From positions 3,472,001 to 3,536,000 of the forward strand of contig NZ_AP025305.1 in NCBI RefSeq assembly GCF_036492635.1: a stretch of 64,000 nt of DNA, in the 5' to 3' direction. The position numbers were made by a program, and so were the translations under genes. Origin of the DNA: Aureibacter tunicatorum. Its GTDB lineage: Bacteria > Bacteroidota > Bacteroidia > Cytophagales > Cyclobacteriaceae. Shown here one piece after another: positions 18,627 through 27,150 of the stretch (its first letter is position 1; each line of letters starts with the position of its first letter). The notes below the pieces were generated by a model, which saw only the letters and a program-made list of their open reading frames with translations, did no database searches and had not been told where the DNA came from.

Positions 18627-21251
18627 ATGAAACTTGAAAAACATGCGATTTCTATTTTCTATAATATTCCAAAAGCTATTTTTTTACTTTTAGTAGCATT
18701 AATGCCTTCCGCTGTTTCCGCTCAGGCTCTATCTGAAAAAATTGGAGGACTTGAATTTTACTCCTCTGAAGAATCCATTGACAAATTATCTTCTCTGGAA
18801 CTCCCTGCAAAAGGGTTGATCCCTATTTCAAATCAGTTTGAATTAAGCTTTGAGTTGAACCTTCAAAAAAGCCAAGTTCTGGGGAATATACTTAGAATAA
18901 TACTAGATGATGATCAAGTTATCGACTTAAAATACGAACCTAAAATAAATGCGCATAACCCTCACCTTGTCTGCATCATAAATAAAGATGAAAACTTCGC
19001 CAGTTTGCCCATAGCTAAAAGCAATCTTAAGGATAATAAATGGGTATCCGTACATCTAAGCGTCAACCTAGAAAGTCAAAACATGCGTATTGAATATGGC
19101 GAAAAGGTTATCGATAAAAATATTTCACTTTCCCATTCTAAAAATTTAAAGCTCATTTTCGGAGTAAGTCAAGAAGTTGGATTCAGAACCAAAGATGTCC
19201 CAAAGTTCGCAGTAAGAGACATTAATTTAAAATCTAAATCGACATCACTTCAATGGCCTCTACGACAATACCATGGTGATATAGCGGTTGAGAGATCGAA
19301 AAAGATCAACGGAAAAATAACCACTCCTCTTTGGACTGCCACCAAGCATCATCTCTGGGAAAACATAGCGAATTTTGAAAACTCTTACCATCCAGCAGTT
19401 CTGCATGATCCTGTTCATAGAAAAATAATCGTCGTTGGCACCAAATCCACTCTGACTTTCTGCATAGAAAATGAAACTGTAAAAAAAATTCCTCATAAAA
19501 AATCAATCGATAACATCACTTATTGGGAAGGCCTTTATGTGCCCGTTTTAGACAAAATCGGAATATTTGACTTCAGAGGTAGCAAGATCAAACTTAATAA
19601 TTTTGATGAGCTTCTTGATTCATTGGAATCCATTAGTCAAATTGATCAACAATTAACAAACTGGAGACAATGCACGCTTTTAGACTTGAATAAGGGCAAT
19701 ATATTTCGATTTGGAGGGTATGGACATTATACCTTTAAGAATGATTTTACAAGATACGATTTAACTACTGAAAGCTGGGAAACAGTCGATTTCTCAGGAA
19801 ACACAATCGCTCCTAGATATTTGTCGTCATCAGGACATCTTACAGAAAACGCTTACCTTGTTTATGGTGGAATGGGCAATAAAACAGGAAATCAAGTTCT
19901 CGGAACAAATGCCTATCATGATCTTTACTTAGTCAATTTAGACAGCATGTCTGTCCAAAAGCTTTGGAGTCAAAAACATCCTCTGAAGGGCTATACTTGC
20001 GGGTCCAATCTCATTTTAGACAAATCAAAAAAATATTTCTACACGCTATTATTTCCATATAATAGTTTCGACGCACAGATAAAACTTGCAAAAATATCAA
20101 TCGCGGACGGAACAATAGAGTGGGCAAGCGAAACCCTTGACATGCCTTACAAAGATATTGAAAGCAGGTTATTTTTGTTTCAAGATCAAAAAAATGAAGA
20201 TTTCTACGCAGTAGCCAGCCAAAGCGATTTTCAATCCGACAAGTCTCAAACGCATATTTACAAGCTTAGAGGAACTCCGCTATCAATTTCAGACTTGGAA
20301 AATATGAAATTAGAAGCTGAGATACCAGATGCTGATTATACTTTAGCTTATCTGGCGCTATTAATCATTTTGGCTATTACGAGTTTATTATATTTCAAAA
20401 AATATCGTTCAAAAAGAATAAAGCCTGAAACGGAAGCTTCTAACAAAGACATAGACACAATGCTAGCTCAACCTTTTCAGAGCCGGAAATTGATAAAAAT
20501 TGACTATCCTAAAAAGAATGCCATATACATATTCGATGGACTTAAAATCTATGACCATGCTGGAAATGAAATCAGCGATCAATTTACGGAAAAGCCAAGA
20601 CAGCTGTTTTTAATCATACTATTCTTCCCTTATTTGCATGGCAGAAACATTAGTTCCCAAGAAATCGTCGATATTCTTTGGCCTAACGCTGAGAAAAGTA
20701 AATCTAGAAACAATCGCTCTATCACAATAAAACGTTTAAGGTTATTACTAAGCCCTATTGAAGGTGTGGAAATTGAGTTCAAAAACGGCACTTGGGAAAT
20801 TGAATTCAACAAAGACTCTTTTTGCGATTTCAAATTATACACTCAGCTTGAAAACCAACTAAAAACAAATATTTCTTCTCAAGAAATAATGAATGGCATT
20901 TATTCATTAACAAGAAGCGCTGAGATCAACAATAATCAATTAGAATGGCTTGCAGAGGCTATAAGTGATATAAAATCGAAGATAATAGAAACCCTATTGC
21001 TTTGCGCTAGCTTATCCAAAGATGCTAATCTAACTGTCAAATGGGCAAGTCTGGTCCTTAAATACGATGAACTTGAAGAGCAAGGCATGAAACTCAAACT
21101 GCACGGCTTAATCAAAATGGGGAAATTAGTGCTAGCTAGAAATGAATTTGAAAAGTTTTCCAAGCAATTCGAATCACTCTTTGGAGAAGCCTATGAATCA
21201 AGCTTTAATGAGATAAAAGAAGAGATAGAAAATAATCAATTAACTACTTAA
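18627..21251 (+). CDS. Membrane-spanning one-component regulator: lectin-like and Kelch sensor, TM, winged helix plus BTAD-like domain
   Basis: An 874-residue protein. A signal peptide (1-33) leads to a jelly-roll-like region (about 40-210, FELSFELNL, WVSVHLSVNL), then a Kelch-like propeller (about 240-560; FRFGGYGHYTF, YLVYGGMGNKTG). A single transmembrane helix at about 571-590 is followed by a basic stop-transfer segment. The cytosolic part has an OmpR/SARP-type winged helix (about 640-735; SSQEIVDILWPN, NNRSITIKRLRLLL, TWEIEF) and a helical region (about 770-874) like a bacterial transcriptional activator domain. It therefore couples a periplasmic ligand directly to DNA binding. It is divergent from the GH38 mannosidase and a good candidate for sensing mannose-rich glycans; the ligand is inference. 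Confidence 0.72.
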   Translation: MKLEKHAISIFYNIPKAIFLLLVALMPSAVSAQALSEKIGGLEFYSSEESIDKLSSLELPAKGLIPISNQFELSFELNLQKSQVLGNILRIILDDDQVIDLKYEPKINAHNPHLVCIINKDENFASLPIAKSNLKDNKWVSVHLSVNLESQNMRIEYGEKVIDKNISLSHSKNLKLIFGVSQEVGFRTKDVPKFAVRDINLKSKSTSLQWPLRQYHGDIAVERSKKINGKITTPLWTATKHHLWENIANFENSYHPAVLHDPVHRKIIVVGTKSTLTFCIENETVKKIPHKKSIDNITYWEGLYVPVLDKIGIFDFRGSKIKLNNFDELLDSLESISQIDQQLTNWRQCTLLDLNKGNIFRFGGYGHYTFKNDFTRYDLTTESWETVDFSGNTIAPRYLSSSGHLTENAYLVYGGMGNKTGNQVLGTNAYHDLYLVNLDSMSVQKLWSQKHPLKGYTCGSNLILDKSKKYFYTLLFPYNSFDAQIKLAKISIADGTIEWASETLDMPYKDIESRLFLFQDQKNEDFYAVASQSDFQSDKSQTHIYKLRGTPLSISDLENMKLEAEIPDADYTLAYLALLIILAITSLLYFKKYRSKRIKPETEASNKDIDTMLAQPFQSRKLIKIDYPKKNAIYIFDGLKIYDHAGNEISDQFTEKPRQLFLIILFFPYLHGRNISSQEIVDILWPNAEKSKSRNNRSITIKRLRLLLSPIEGVEIEFKNGTWEIEFNKDSFCDFKLYTQLENQLKTNISSQEIMNGIYSLTRSAEINNNQLEWLAEAISDIKSKIIETLLLCASLSKDANLTVKWASLVLKYDELEEQGMKLKLHGLIKMGKLVLARNEFEKFSKQFESLFGEAYESSFNEIKEEIENNQLTT

Positions 21252-21835
21252 AGCTTTGAAAAGAAACTATGCAGACGATTCAATTCAGGCAACAACTTGG
21301 TTTCATTGTCATTATACAAGACAAAGTCAGCCTTATCTTTAATTAATTGGTCTGAAACCTGCTTATCCATAATACCTTGAACCTGGCTCTGATTTCGTTG
21401 CGGATCTCTTTTTAAAATTCTCAGAATTCTATCCTGTACAGGAGCAATCACTCCAATGACATAATCCAATGCCTGATCTTTCTTTTCAAGCATAATTGCG
21501 GCCTCTTTGATGATATATGGTTGGTCTTTATGTATTTGACACCATTCATCAAAATCACTATACACTACGGGATGCACAATTTCGTTAAGCTTTGTCAATA
21601 AGGACTGATCATAAAAAGCTTTTTCCGCAATCATTTGACGATTCAATGCTCCATCGCTATTATACGCTTCATCGCCAAACAAACCTTCAACTCCTTCAAT
21701 GATTTTCGGATTTGAAATCATCAAAACTTTTGCTCTGTCGTCAGCATAATAAACAGGAACGCCTTTCAACTCAAAATACTGGCAAACTGTTGACTTCCCA
21801 GAACCTATACCTCCAGTAACTCCTATCTTTTTCAT
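21248..21835 (-). CDS. coaE: Dephospho-CoA kinase
   Basis: A 195-residue P-loop kinase that phosphorylates dephospho-CoA in the last step of coenzyme A synthesis. Walker A is GGIGSGKST at residues 8-16, followed by the family's YYADDRAKVLM and the motif region EAAIMLEKKDQALDYVIGV. Length is normal. The start codon shares one base with the stop of the YbbR gene, so the two are coupled; the gene end overlaps the convergent regulator by four bases. Confidence 0.92.
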   Translation of the reverse strand: MKKIGVTGGIGSGKSTVCQYFELKGVPVYYADDRAKVLMISNPKIIEGVEGLFGDEAYNSDGALNRQMIAEKAFYDQSLLTKLNEIVHPVVYSDFDEWCQIHKDQPYIIKEAAIMLEKKDQALDYVIGVIAPVQDRILRILKRDPQRNQSQVQGIMDKQVSDQLIKDKADFVLYNDNETKLLPELNRLHSFFSKL

Positions 21836-22842
21836 TAATGATATACAGGAATTTTCTTTTTAAACCTGCTTCTATTGATAACTCTCAATCTCAACGAATC
21901 CAACTGTATGTCCTGAGCAATAGAAGGGTATAGCATCAATCTTGGATAAACCAAAGAATCACGACTCATATTGTAATAATTAGCTGTAACTTTAAAGTCG
22001 CTAGGGCTAAGCTCCTTCATTTGATGCTTTTGAATTGTAAAGCTAACTGTCGTCGAGCTATCTAGCAGAGTCAACTCTGGTGGGAAATTCATTTTTTCCA
22101 CATCAACCTTCTGAGAAAGCCTGATGAGCTTGTCCACATCAATCTTCAAATGCACATTCAAAGGAGTTATTTCCATCAAATTTGTTTGGAATTTTTTCAA
22201 AGATAAAGGCTCATCAACAGTCTTGTCCAGCTCCTTTTTTTCATTAAAAACCGCCATAGAATCAGGCAATTTTTTAATAAAATTCTCTGGGCCTGTATAA
22301 GTCACGATATTAGGCTCAATGACAATATCTGAAAAAACCTTGAACCCCGGCGCCAGATTCAAACTATCTTTTTCAACATATAGCTTAACTTCCTTGCTTA
22401 CCCTATTCTGAATATCCAAATACAAAGAATCCGGTCTAGCATTGATAAATTGGTAATCACTGAAGAAGTTTCTAAAGATAGGCCCTAATGAAGCCGTGGC
22501 TATTACTTTTGTTCCAACAGGATTTTCAACCTCAATCGGCACAGGCGTCAAATCATATCCCAAAGAAAGGCTCAACAGCTTCCAACCTGTTCCATTCAAT
22601 TCCACTGAAATATCCTTCGGCAACGGGGACACTATGCTAATATTCTGAGTAGTGTCAAAAACGAAACTGACAGGGTAACTTATTTCGGATGTGTACTTTT
22701 TATTCAAGGCATTCAAAAACCAAAAAATCGTGGCCGTAATAAAGCATAAGATCATGATTTTGAGCTGCTCGTTGTTCGACACAGTCATGAACTTCCTCGC
22801 TCTAACAAGAAACGCCTTTACCTTACTGAACAATCTGACCAA
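21835..22842 (-). CDS. YbbR-like domain protein
   Basis: About 335 residues: a short basic cytoplasmic N-terminus, one transmembrane helix (KIMILCFITATIFWFLNAL), and an extracytoplasmic region of repeated YbbR-like beta modules (YPVSFVFDTTQNISIVSPLPKDISVELNGTG and later VTYTGPENFIKKL). YbbR/CdaR proteins regulate diadenylate cyclase in Firmicutes; in Bacteroidota the gene travels with yajC and coaE and its role is unclear. The start used here is a TTG; an ATG at 22788 would still leave the membrane helix intact and may be the true start. Confidence 0.75.
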   Translation of the reverse strand: MVRLFSKVKAFLVRARKFMTVSNNEQLKIMILCFITATIFWFLNALNKKYTSEISYPVSFVFDTTQNISIVSPLPKDISVELNGTGWKLLSLSLGYDLTPVPIEVENPVGTKVIATASLGPIFRNFFSDYQFINARPDSLYLDIQNRVSKEVKLYVEKDSLNLAPGFKVFSDIVIEPNIVTYTGPENFIKKLPDSMAVFNEKKELDKTVDEPLSLKKFQTNLMEITPLNVHLKIDVDKLIRLSQKVDVEKMNFPPELTLLDSSTTVSFTIQKHQMKELSPSDFKVTANYYNMSRDSLVYPRLMLYPSIAQDIQLDSLRLRVINRSRFKKKIPVYH

Positions 22843-23001
22843 AGCAAAACAATTTGTAATTATAAAAAAGAATCACAGCTGCGGACATCAAACGCATATC
22901 CAAGTAACCATCAGCAACGATTCTGCCTGAATATCATAAATCAATAAGACCTTGCTTAATGATGCTTTGCAACATAATCAAGCAAGATCTGCTTATCTGA
23001 A

Positions 23002-23325
23002 TTATTTCTTTTCTTCTGACAAGCTTTTGGAATTTTCCATAGAAATCGCGGATTTTTCAAAAGTAATCTTCGTTCCTCTATCCACGTCCAAAATTACTTT
23101 AGTGTCATTGATTTCAACTATTTTCCCATATATACCGCCGATCGTCACAACTTGATCGCCTTTCTTAATTCCTTCAGTGAAAGCTTTTTGAGCTTTTTGT
23201 TTTTTCTGCTGAGGTCTGATCATGAAAAAATACATAACCAAAAATACCGCCCCCATCATAATGAAAGTGCTCACCATGGAATTGCCACCCTGAGCCGCAG
23301 CTTGCAATAATACTAAATTTTCCAT
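23002..23325 (-). CDS. yajC: Preprotein translocase subunit YajC
   Basis: A 107-residue protein with one N-terminal transmembrane helix (MVSTFIMMGAVFLVMYFFMIRPQ) followed by the cytosolic YajC domain with QKKQKA and the conserved IKKGDQVVTIGGIYGKI. YajC associates with SecDF and YidC at the Sec translocon. It heads the yajC-YbbR-coaE unit, just downstream of the terminator that closes the nusB unit. Confidence 0.92.
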   Translation of the reverse strand: MENLVLLQAAAQGGNSMVSTFIMMGAVFLVMYFFMIRPQQKKQKAQKAFTEGIKKGDQVVTIGGIYGKIVEINDTKVILDVDRGTKITFEKSAISMENSKSLSEEKK

Positions 23326-23454
23326 CTTTTAAATTCGTAAACATTTATCGGGATACCATTCCCATGAACAATTACTTGGACTTACTCATTCCAAGCCAAA
23401 ATTGAGTCCAAATTTACCTTAAGAATAGCAATTGCCAAATCCTTTTCGAAAATA

Positions 23455-23488
23455 TAAAACAAAAATGACCGGAAAAATTTCCCGGCCA
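23455..23488 (-). terminator. Intrinsic terminator after the DUF1573 gene
   Basis: On the minus strand GGCCGGGAAA pairs with TTTCCGGTC (one bulge and a G-U pair) and is followed by ATTTTTGTTTT. It separates the nusB-YtxH-DUF1573 unit from yajC. Confidence 0.65.
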
Positions 23489-23509
23489 TCTTCAGTTATA
23501 TTTTATCTT

Positions 23510-24118
23510 CTATTGTCTCACTGGACCATTGGCCAAATCCGGACCGGCGTTAACCTCTCCTTTGATTTTCAACTTCGTAACTTTAGGCACTGTGTTCGCT
23601 GTGATGGTTACAGTCTTTGATTGAACACCGCGACGATTCTTACTGTTGAATTTAACTGTGATCTTTCCATCAGCACCAGGAGCTATTGGCTCTTTAGAAT
23701 ACTCAGGCACTGTGCAACCGCATGAAGCCGATGCATTTTGAATGATCAAAGGCTCTTTACCTGTGTTTGTGAATTTGAAGACATGCTCAACGATATCGCC
23801 CGCATCCACAGTTCCAAAATCATAAATATCCTCCTCGAAATTGAATCTCGGAGCATTTTCGGGGTCAACAGCCTCAGCCGATACAACCGAAGGATCGTTA
23901 GCTACCGCAGCTTCAACTTTATGAGCTCCATGGTCATGATTGTGGCCATCATGACTATGACCGTGATCATGCCCTGCATGACTTGAATGATCATGAGCTT
24001 GCTCCGCTTTCGCCGGCTTACTAGTTTCAGTAGACTTTGATTCGCTTTTTTCACCTGAACAACTGAACAAAAACATTCCCAAAGCAACCACTAAACCAGA
24101 TTTCACTATATTTTTCAT
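23510..24118 (-). CDS. DUF1573 lipoprotein with histidine-rich linker
   Basis: A 202-residue lipoprotein (lipobox FSC, Cys20). Between residues 42 and 66 eleven of 25 residues are histidine, interleaved with Asp, Gly and Ser, a typical zinc or nickel/copper-binding segment. Residues 90-195 are the DUF1573 immunoglobulin-like domain: FGTVDAGDIVEHVFKFTNTGKEPL, then ASCGCTVPEYSKEPIAPG and the closing strands TVTITANTVPKVTKLKIKG. The domain is widespread in Bacteroidota beside nusB and yajC, but the metal-binding linker is an addition. Function is unknown; metal storage or sensing in the periplasm is an inference from the linker. Confidence 0.8.
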   Translation of the reverse strand: MKNIVKSGLVVALGMFLFSCSGEKSESKSTETSKPAKAEQAHDHSSHAGHDHGHSHDGHNHDHGAHKVEAAVANDPSVVSAEAVDPENAPRFNFEEDIYDFGTVDAGDIVEHVFKFTNTGKEPLIIQNASASCGCTVPEYSKEPIAPGADGKITVKFNSKNRRGVQSKTVTITANTVPKVTKLKIKGEVNAGPDLANGPVRQ

Positions 24119-24131
24119 ATATTATCAGGGT

Positions 24132-24458
24132 TTAATTGTTTACAGAATTTTGCTCGCTGCTTTGATCTCCTTTGATTTGAGAAATCAAATCATCAACGTC
24201 TCCAAGCAATCTTTCAGCCTTTTCTCTTGTTTGATTCACCACTTGATCTCCTTGAGTTTTAGCCAAAGAGTTAGGAGAATCAATGTCCGATATCAATTCA
24301 TCAATCAAAGCTTTAAGCTTGTCTCTGGTTTTAGACAATTTATATGATAATTTGTCTCTAGTGCTTGATCCTTCTTCAGGAGCGTAAAGCACACCTAGAA
24401 TGGCTCCCGCCGCTGCTCCTGTAAGAAACGCTAATAGGGCATTGGTCTTTTTGCTCAT
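24132..24458 (-). CDS. YtxH domain protein
   Basis: A 108-residue protein starting MSKKTNALLAFLTGAAAGAI, a glycine/alanine-rich single membrane helix, then LGVLYAPEEGSSTRDKL, the YtxH consensus, and a charged helical tail. Relatives are small stress-associated membrane proteins without known biochemical activity. It lies 14 bases after nusB and 13 before the DUF1573 gene, so it belongs to the same transcript. Confidence 0.8.
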   Translation of the reverse strand: MSKKTNALLAFLTGAAAGAILGVLYAPEEGSSTRDKLSYKLSKTRDKLKALIDELISDIDSPNSLAKTQGDQVVNQTREKAERLLGDVDDLISQIKGDQSSEQNSVNN

Positions 24459-24472
24459 TGTATATTCGGGTT

Positions 24473-25642
24473 TTATTTGTTGTCAATCAATCCTCTACCG
24501 CTCTTCTTGATCATGCCTTTGTCGCTCAAAGACACGGCCATCACATCGAGGATACCATTAATAAATTTCTTACTCTTTGGAGTGCTGTATTTTTTAGCCA
24601 ACTCCAAATATTCATTGATCGTCACCTTGATCGGAATACTTTTAAAATGAACCATCTCACTGATCGCCATTTTCAAAATAATCATATCCAGATTAGTGAT
24701 TCTCTCAGCTGTCCAATTCTGGCTATTTTGAGCGATCATTTCCTCATACTCCAAGCCATTTTCGTATGTCATCTCAAAAAGATTCTTGAAAAAAGCTTTG
24801 TCATCTTCCCAGTTCAACGAAAGTTCCGCCAACTCGTCCGATCCAAGATTTTCCTCAGTGATCAATTTGATCGATTTCAACGACATGCTCTTGATGATCG
24901 CATTGTTTTCCGTCCAAGCGATATCAATACTATCCATGTATCCTACAAAGGCCTCATTCTTAAACAATATCGCTTTGATAATATGAAGAAGAATGTCTTT
25001 GTCCTCATCAAAACTTGGACTTTCGATGGAGATGTACTTTTGGTACTCTTCATCCTTTTTGAGAACTTTCTTGTAAATTTCTCTGCAATCCGCTTTTTCA
25101 TCATCGGACAACTCGGCGTTTTTCGTTTTTATTCTGCTTCTCAGCTCTGAAAGCACCTTGTTGTTCGGTAAATTAAACGCGCTTTTGGAAACCAATTGAT
25201 TTTTTCTGGTAAAGCTATTCTTTCTTTCCTCCTCCTCAATCAGAACCAATTCTGAAAAATGAATAACAAAAGATAATACTTTTAAAGAATTATTAAAAAT
25301 CTTTTCAGCTTCTTCCACCATATGGTCCTTGAAAAAACGAAAGTCGTTTTCATATTTGCTATGATATAAATTCAATGCCGATTGCACTGAAGCAAGCACC
25401 TCTTCTCTTGCCGCTGAAATATGCGACACGCTTCTTCCCTGATAGTTTTCACGAAAAATCTTCAGCGCCTCATCTGTTTTCTTCTTCAACAAATCAGGAT
25501 CCTGAAAATCCATCGTATTCAAATTAGGCTGAAAATTTTCCTTAATCTGATCTTCGGCCAAGCCCAAATCCGATTTTCTGCATTGCTCTAGCGAGTAGAG
25601 GGTCTGCATTGCTTTTACTCTTAGTAATCTCCTGTTAAGCAT
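24473..25642 (-). CDS. nusB: Transcription antitermination factor NusB, long Bacteroidota form
   Basis: A 389-residue protein. The canonical helical NusB domain occupies only the last 130 or so residues (LFEMTYENGLEYEEMIAQ, NWTAERITNLDMIILKMAISEM, IPIKVTINEYLELAKKYSTPKSKKFINGILD). The N-terminus begins MLNRRLLRVKAMQTLYSLEQ, which also matches the start of NusB, so the fold appears to have a long insertion of about 240 charged residues or a duplicated helical bundle, as in other Bacteroidota. NusB with S10 binds boxA RNA in rRNA transcripts. It heads a three-gene unit. Confidence 0.85.
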   Translation of the reverse strand: MLNRRLLRVKAMQTLYSLEQCRKSDLGLAEDQIKENFQPNLNTMDFQDPDLLKKKTDEALKIFRENYQGRSVSHISAAREEVLASVQSALNLYHSKYENDFRFFKDHMVEEAEKIFNNSLKVLSFVIHFSELVLIEEEERKNSFTRKNQLVSKSAFNLPNNKVLSELRSRIKTKNAELSDDEKADCREIYKKVLKKDEEYQKYISIESPSFDEDKDILLHIIKAILFKNEAFVGYMDSIDIAWTENNAIIKSMSLKSIKLITEENLGSDELAELSLNWEDDKAFFKNLFEMTYENGLEYEEMIAQNSQNWTAERITNLDMIILKMAISEMVHFKSIPIKVTINEYLELAKKYSTPKSKKFINGILDVMAVSLSDKGMIKKSGRGLIDNK

Positions 25643-25767
25643 TTACAGTTTCTATAAAGAACGTTTGACTAATATTTTCCAAAATTGATCATGCCTCGCA
25701 GCATATCCAGCATGGCTAAACAAAATTATGTAGAAGCCACTACCATGCATCCTCATATCACTAAACA

Positions 25768-25799
25768 ATAATGATGCTTACGAAAGCAAGCATCATTAT
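25768..25799. other. Perfect 12-bp hairpin downstream of leucine dehydrogenase
   Basis: ATAATGATGCTT (25768-25779) and AAGCATCATTAT (25788-25799) are perfectly complementary around an 8-base loop ACGAAAGC. No T-tract follows on either strand. It lies about 50 bases after the leucine dehydrogenase stop, so it may stabilise the 3' end of that mRNA or be a weak terminator. Confidence 0.5.
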
Positions 25800-25848
25800 G
25801 TTAGTCTATCGGACTAATTTCATTTCAAAGCGCAATAAGAAAGTTTAA

Positions 25849-26931
25849 TTACATTCTTCCTTGTCTTTCCTTTGCGTCATTGATTCGCTTGATAGCCGCA
25901 TCCATCGCAGCTTCTTGCGCAGTTATATTTCTTGTTTGAGCGTCTTTCAAGATATCCAAACATGTATCATAAATTCCTTGTGTATGCTCAAATACTCTGT
26001 CTCTGTTGTAAGGCCCTAAGTAGTCCATTCCAACATTGATCAAACCACCGGCATTAATCAAGAAGTCCGGAGCATATGTGATTCCTTTTTCAATCAGTTT
26101 CAAGCCATGCTTATTCTCATCAGCCAGCTGATTGTTCGCAGCACCAGCGATCACCGAACACTTCAATCTGGAAAGCGTATCATCATTGATAGTAGCTCCC
26201 AATGCGCATGGCGCGTAGATATCCATATCCAAATCATACACTTCATCCATACCAACTACATCAACGCCATATTGCAAAGCAACTTTTTGCAATTTATCGT
26301 CATAGATATCAGTGATATACACTTTAGCGTTTTCCTTCACCAAGTACTCCACTAAGTGCGTGCCTACATTTCCTACACCCTGTACAGCGATTTTTTTATC
26401 CTTCAAGTCGTCATTGCCAAATGCGAACTTGGCAGCTGCTTTCATACCCATGTAAGAGCCATAAGCTGTTACCGGAGAAGGATCTCCACCACCTCCAAGA
26501 CTTTCTGAAAGACCTGTCACATGACTTGTTTCCATGGAAATATACTCCATATCCTTTGTCGTCATATTCACATCTTCAGCGGTAATATATTTACCTGACA
26601 AGCTGTCAACGAATTTCCCGAACCTTCTCAACAAAGCCTCGGATTTCAATGCTTTCGCATCACCGATAATCACAGCTTTTCCTCCACCAAGATTCAATCC
26701 TGATATCGCCGCTTTGAAAGTCATTCCTCTGGAAAGTCTAAGCACGTCATTCAATGCTTCTTGCTCAGTAGCGTAATGCCACATTCTTGTTCCGCCCAAT
26801 GCAGGTCCCAAGCTTGTATTATGGATGCCAATGATGGCTTTAAGTCCTGTGTATTCATCATGGCAATAGACCACTTGTTCATGCCCCATTTCGCCGGCTA
26901 ACTCAAAAACAGAAATATTTTCAGTATTCAT
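25849..26931 (-). CDS. Leucine dehydrogenase (Glu/Leu/Phe/Val dehydrogenase family)
   Basis: A 360-residue NAD-dependent amino-acid dehydrogenase that interconverts branched-chain amino acids with their 2-oxo acids and ammonia. The N-terminal domain has GPALGGTRMW, MTFKAAISGLNLGGGKAVI with the catalytic lysine pair, and TAEDVNMTTKDM; the Rossmann domain has VQGVGNVGTHL. The length of about 360 residues fits leucine dehydrogenase rather than the 420-450-residue glutamate enzymes. It stands alone and is divergent from an ABC exporter. Confidence 0.88.
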   Translation of the reverse strand: MNTENISVFELAGEMGHEQVVYCHDEYTGLKAIIGIHNTSLGPALGGTRMWHYATEQEALNDVLRLSRGMTFKAAISGLNLGGGKAVIIGDAKALKSEALLRRFGKFVDSLSGKYITAEDVNMTTKDMEYISMETSHVTGLSESLGGGGDPSPVTAYGSYMGMKAAAKFAFGNDDLKDKKIAVQGVGNVGTHLVEYLVKENAKVYITDIYDDKLQKVALQYGVDVVGMDEVYDLDMDIYAPCALGATINDDTLSRLKCSVIAGAANNQLADENKHGLKLIEKGITYAPDFLINAGGLINVGMDYLGPYNRDRVFEHTQGIYDTCLDILKDAQTRNITAQEAAMDAAIKRINDAKERQGRM

Positions 26932-27150
26932 AATGCTTTATCCGAGATTAAAAGTCTTTTATCCTATCTTTGCAAAAAATTGACTGACAGGACTTCAATT
27001 AAGTTCATGCTCCGCAAAGCTAATTGTTTTTATGTAGTATTGCAATGAGGTTAAAATGAAATTGAGCATCACTTTTTAGCCATATTTTGCGTAATAAGCT
27101 CTAGTGAGTGGCTTAGTCCCCTCTGTTTGGCACAAAAGAGAATAGTATAA

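Noticed and set aside
24458-25150. 230-codon frame on the plus strand
   Set aside because: Entirely antisense to nusB, whose product is clearly recognisable; the frame is a shadow.
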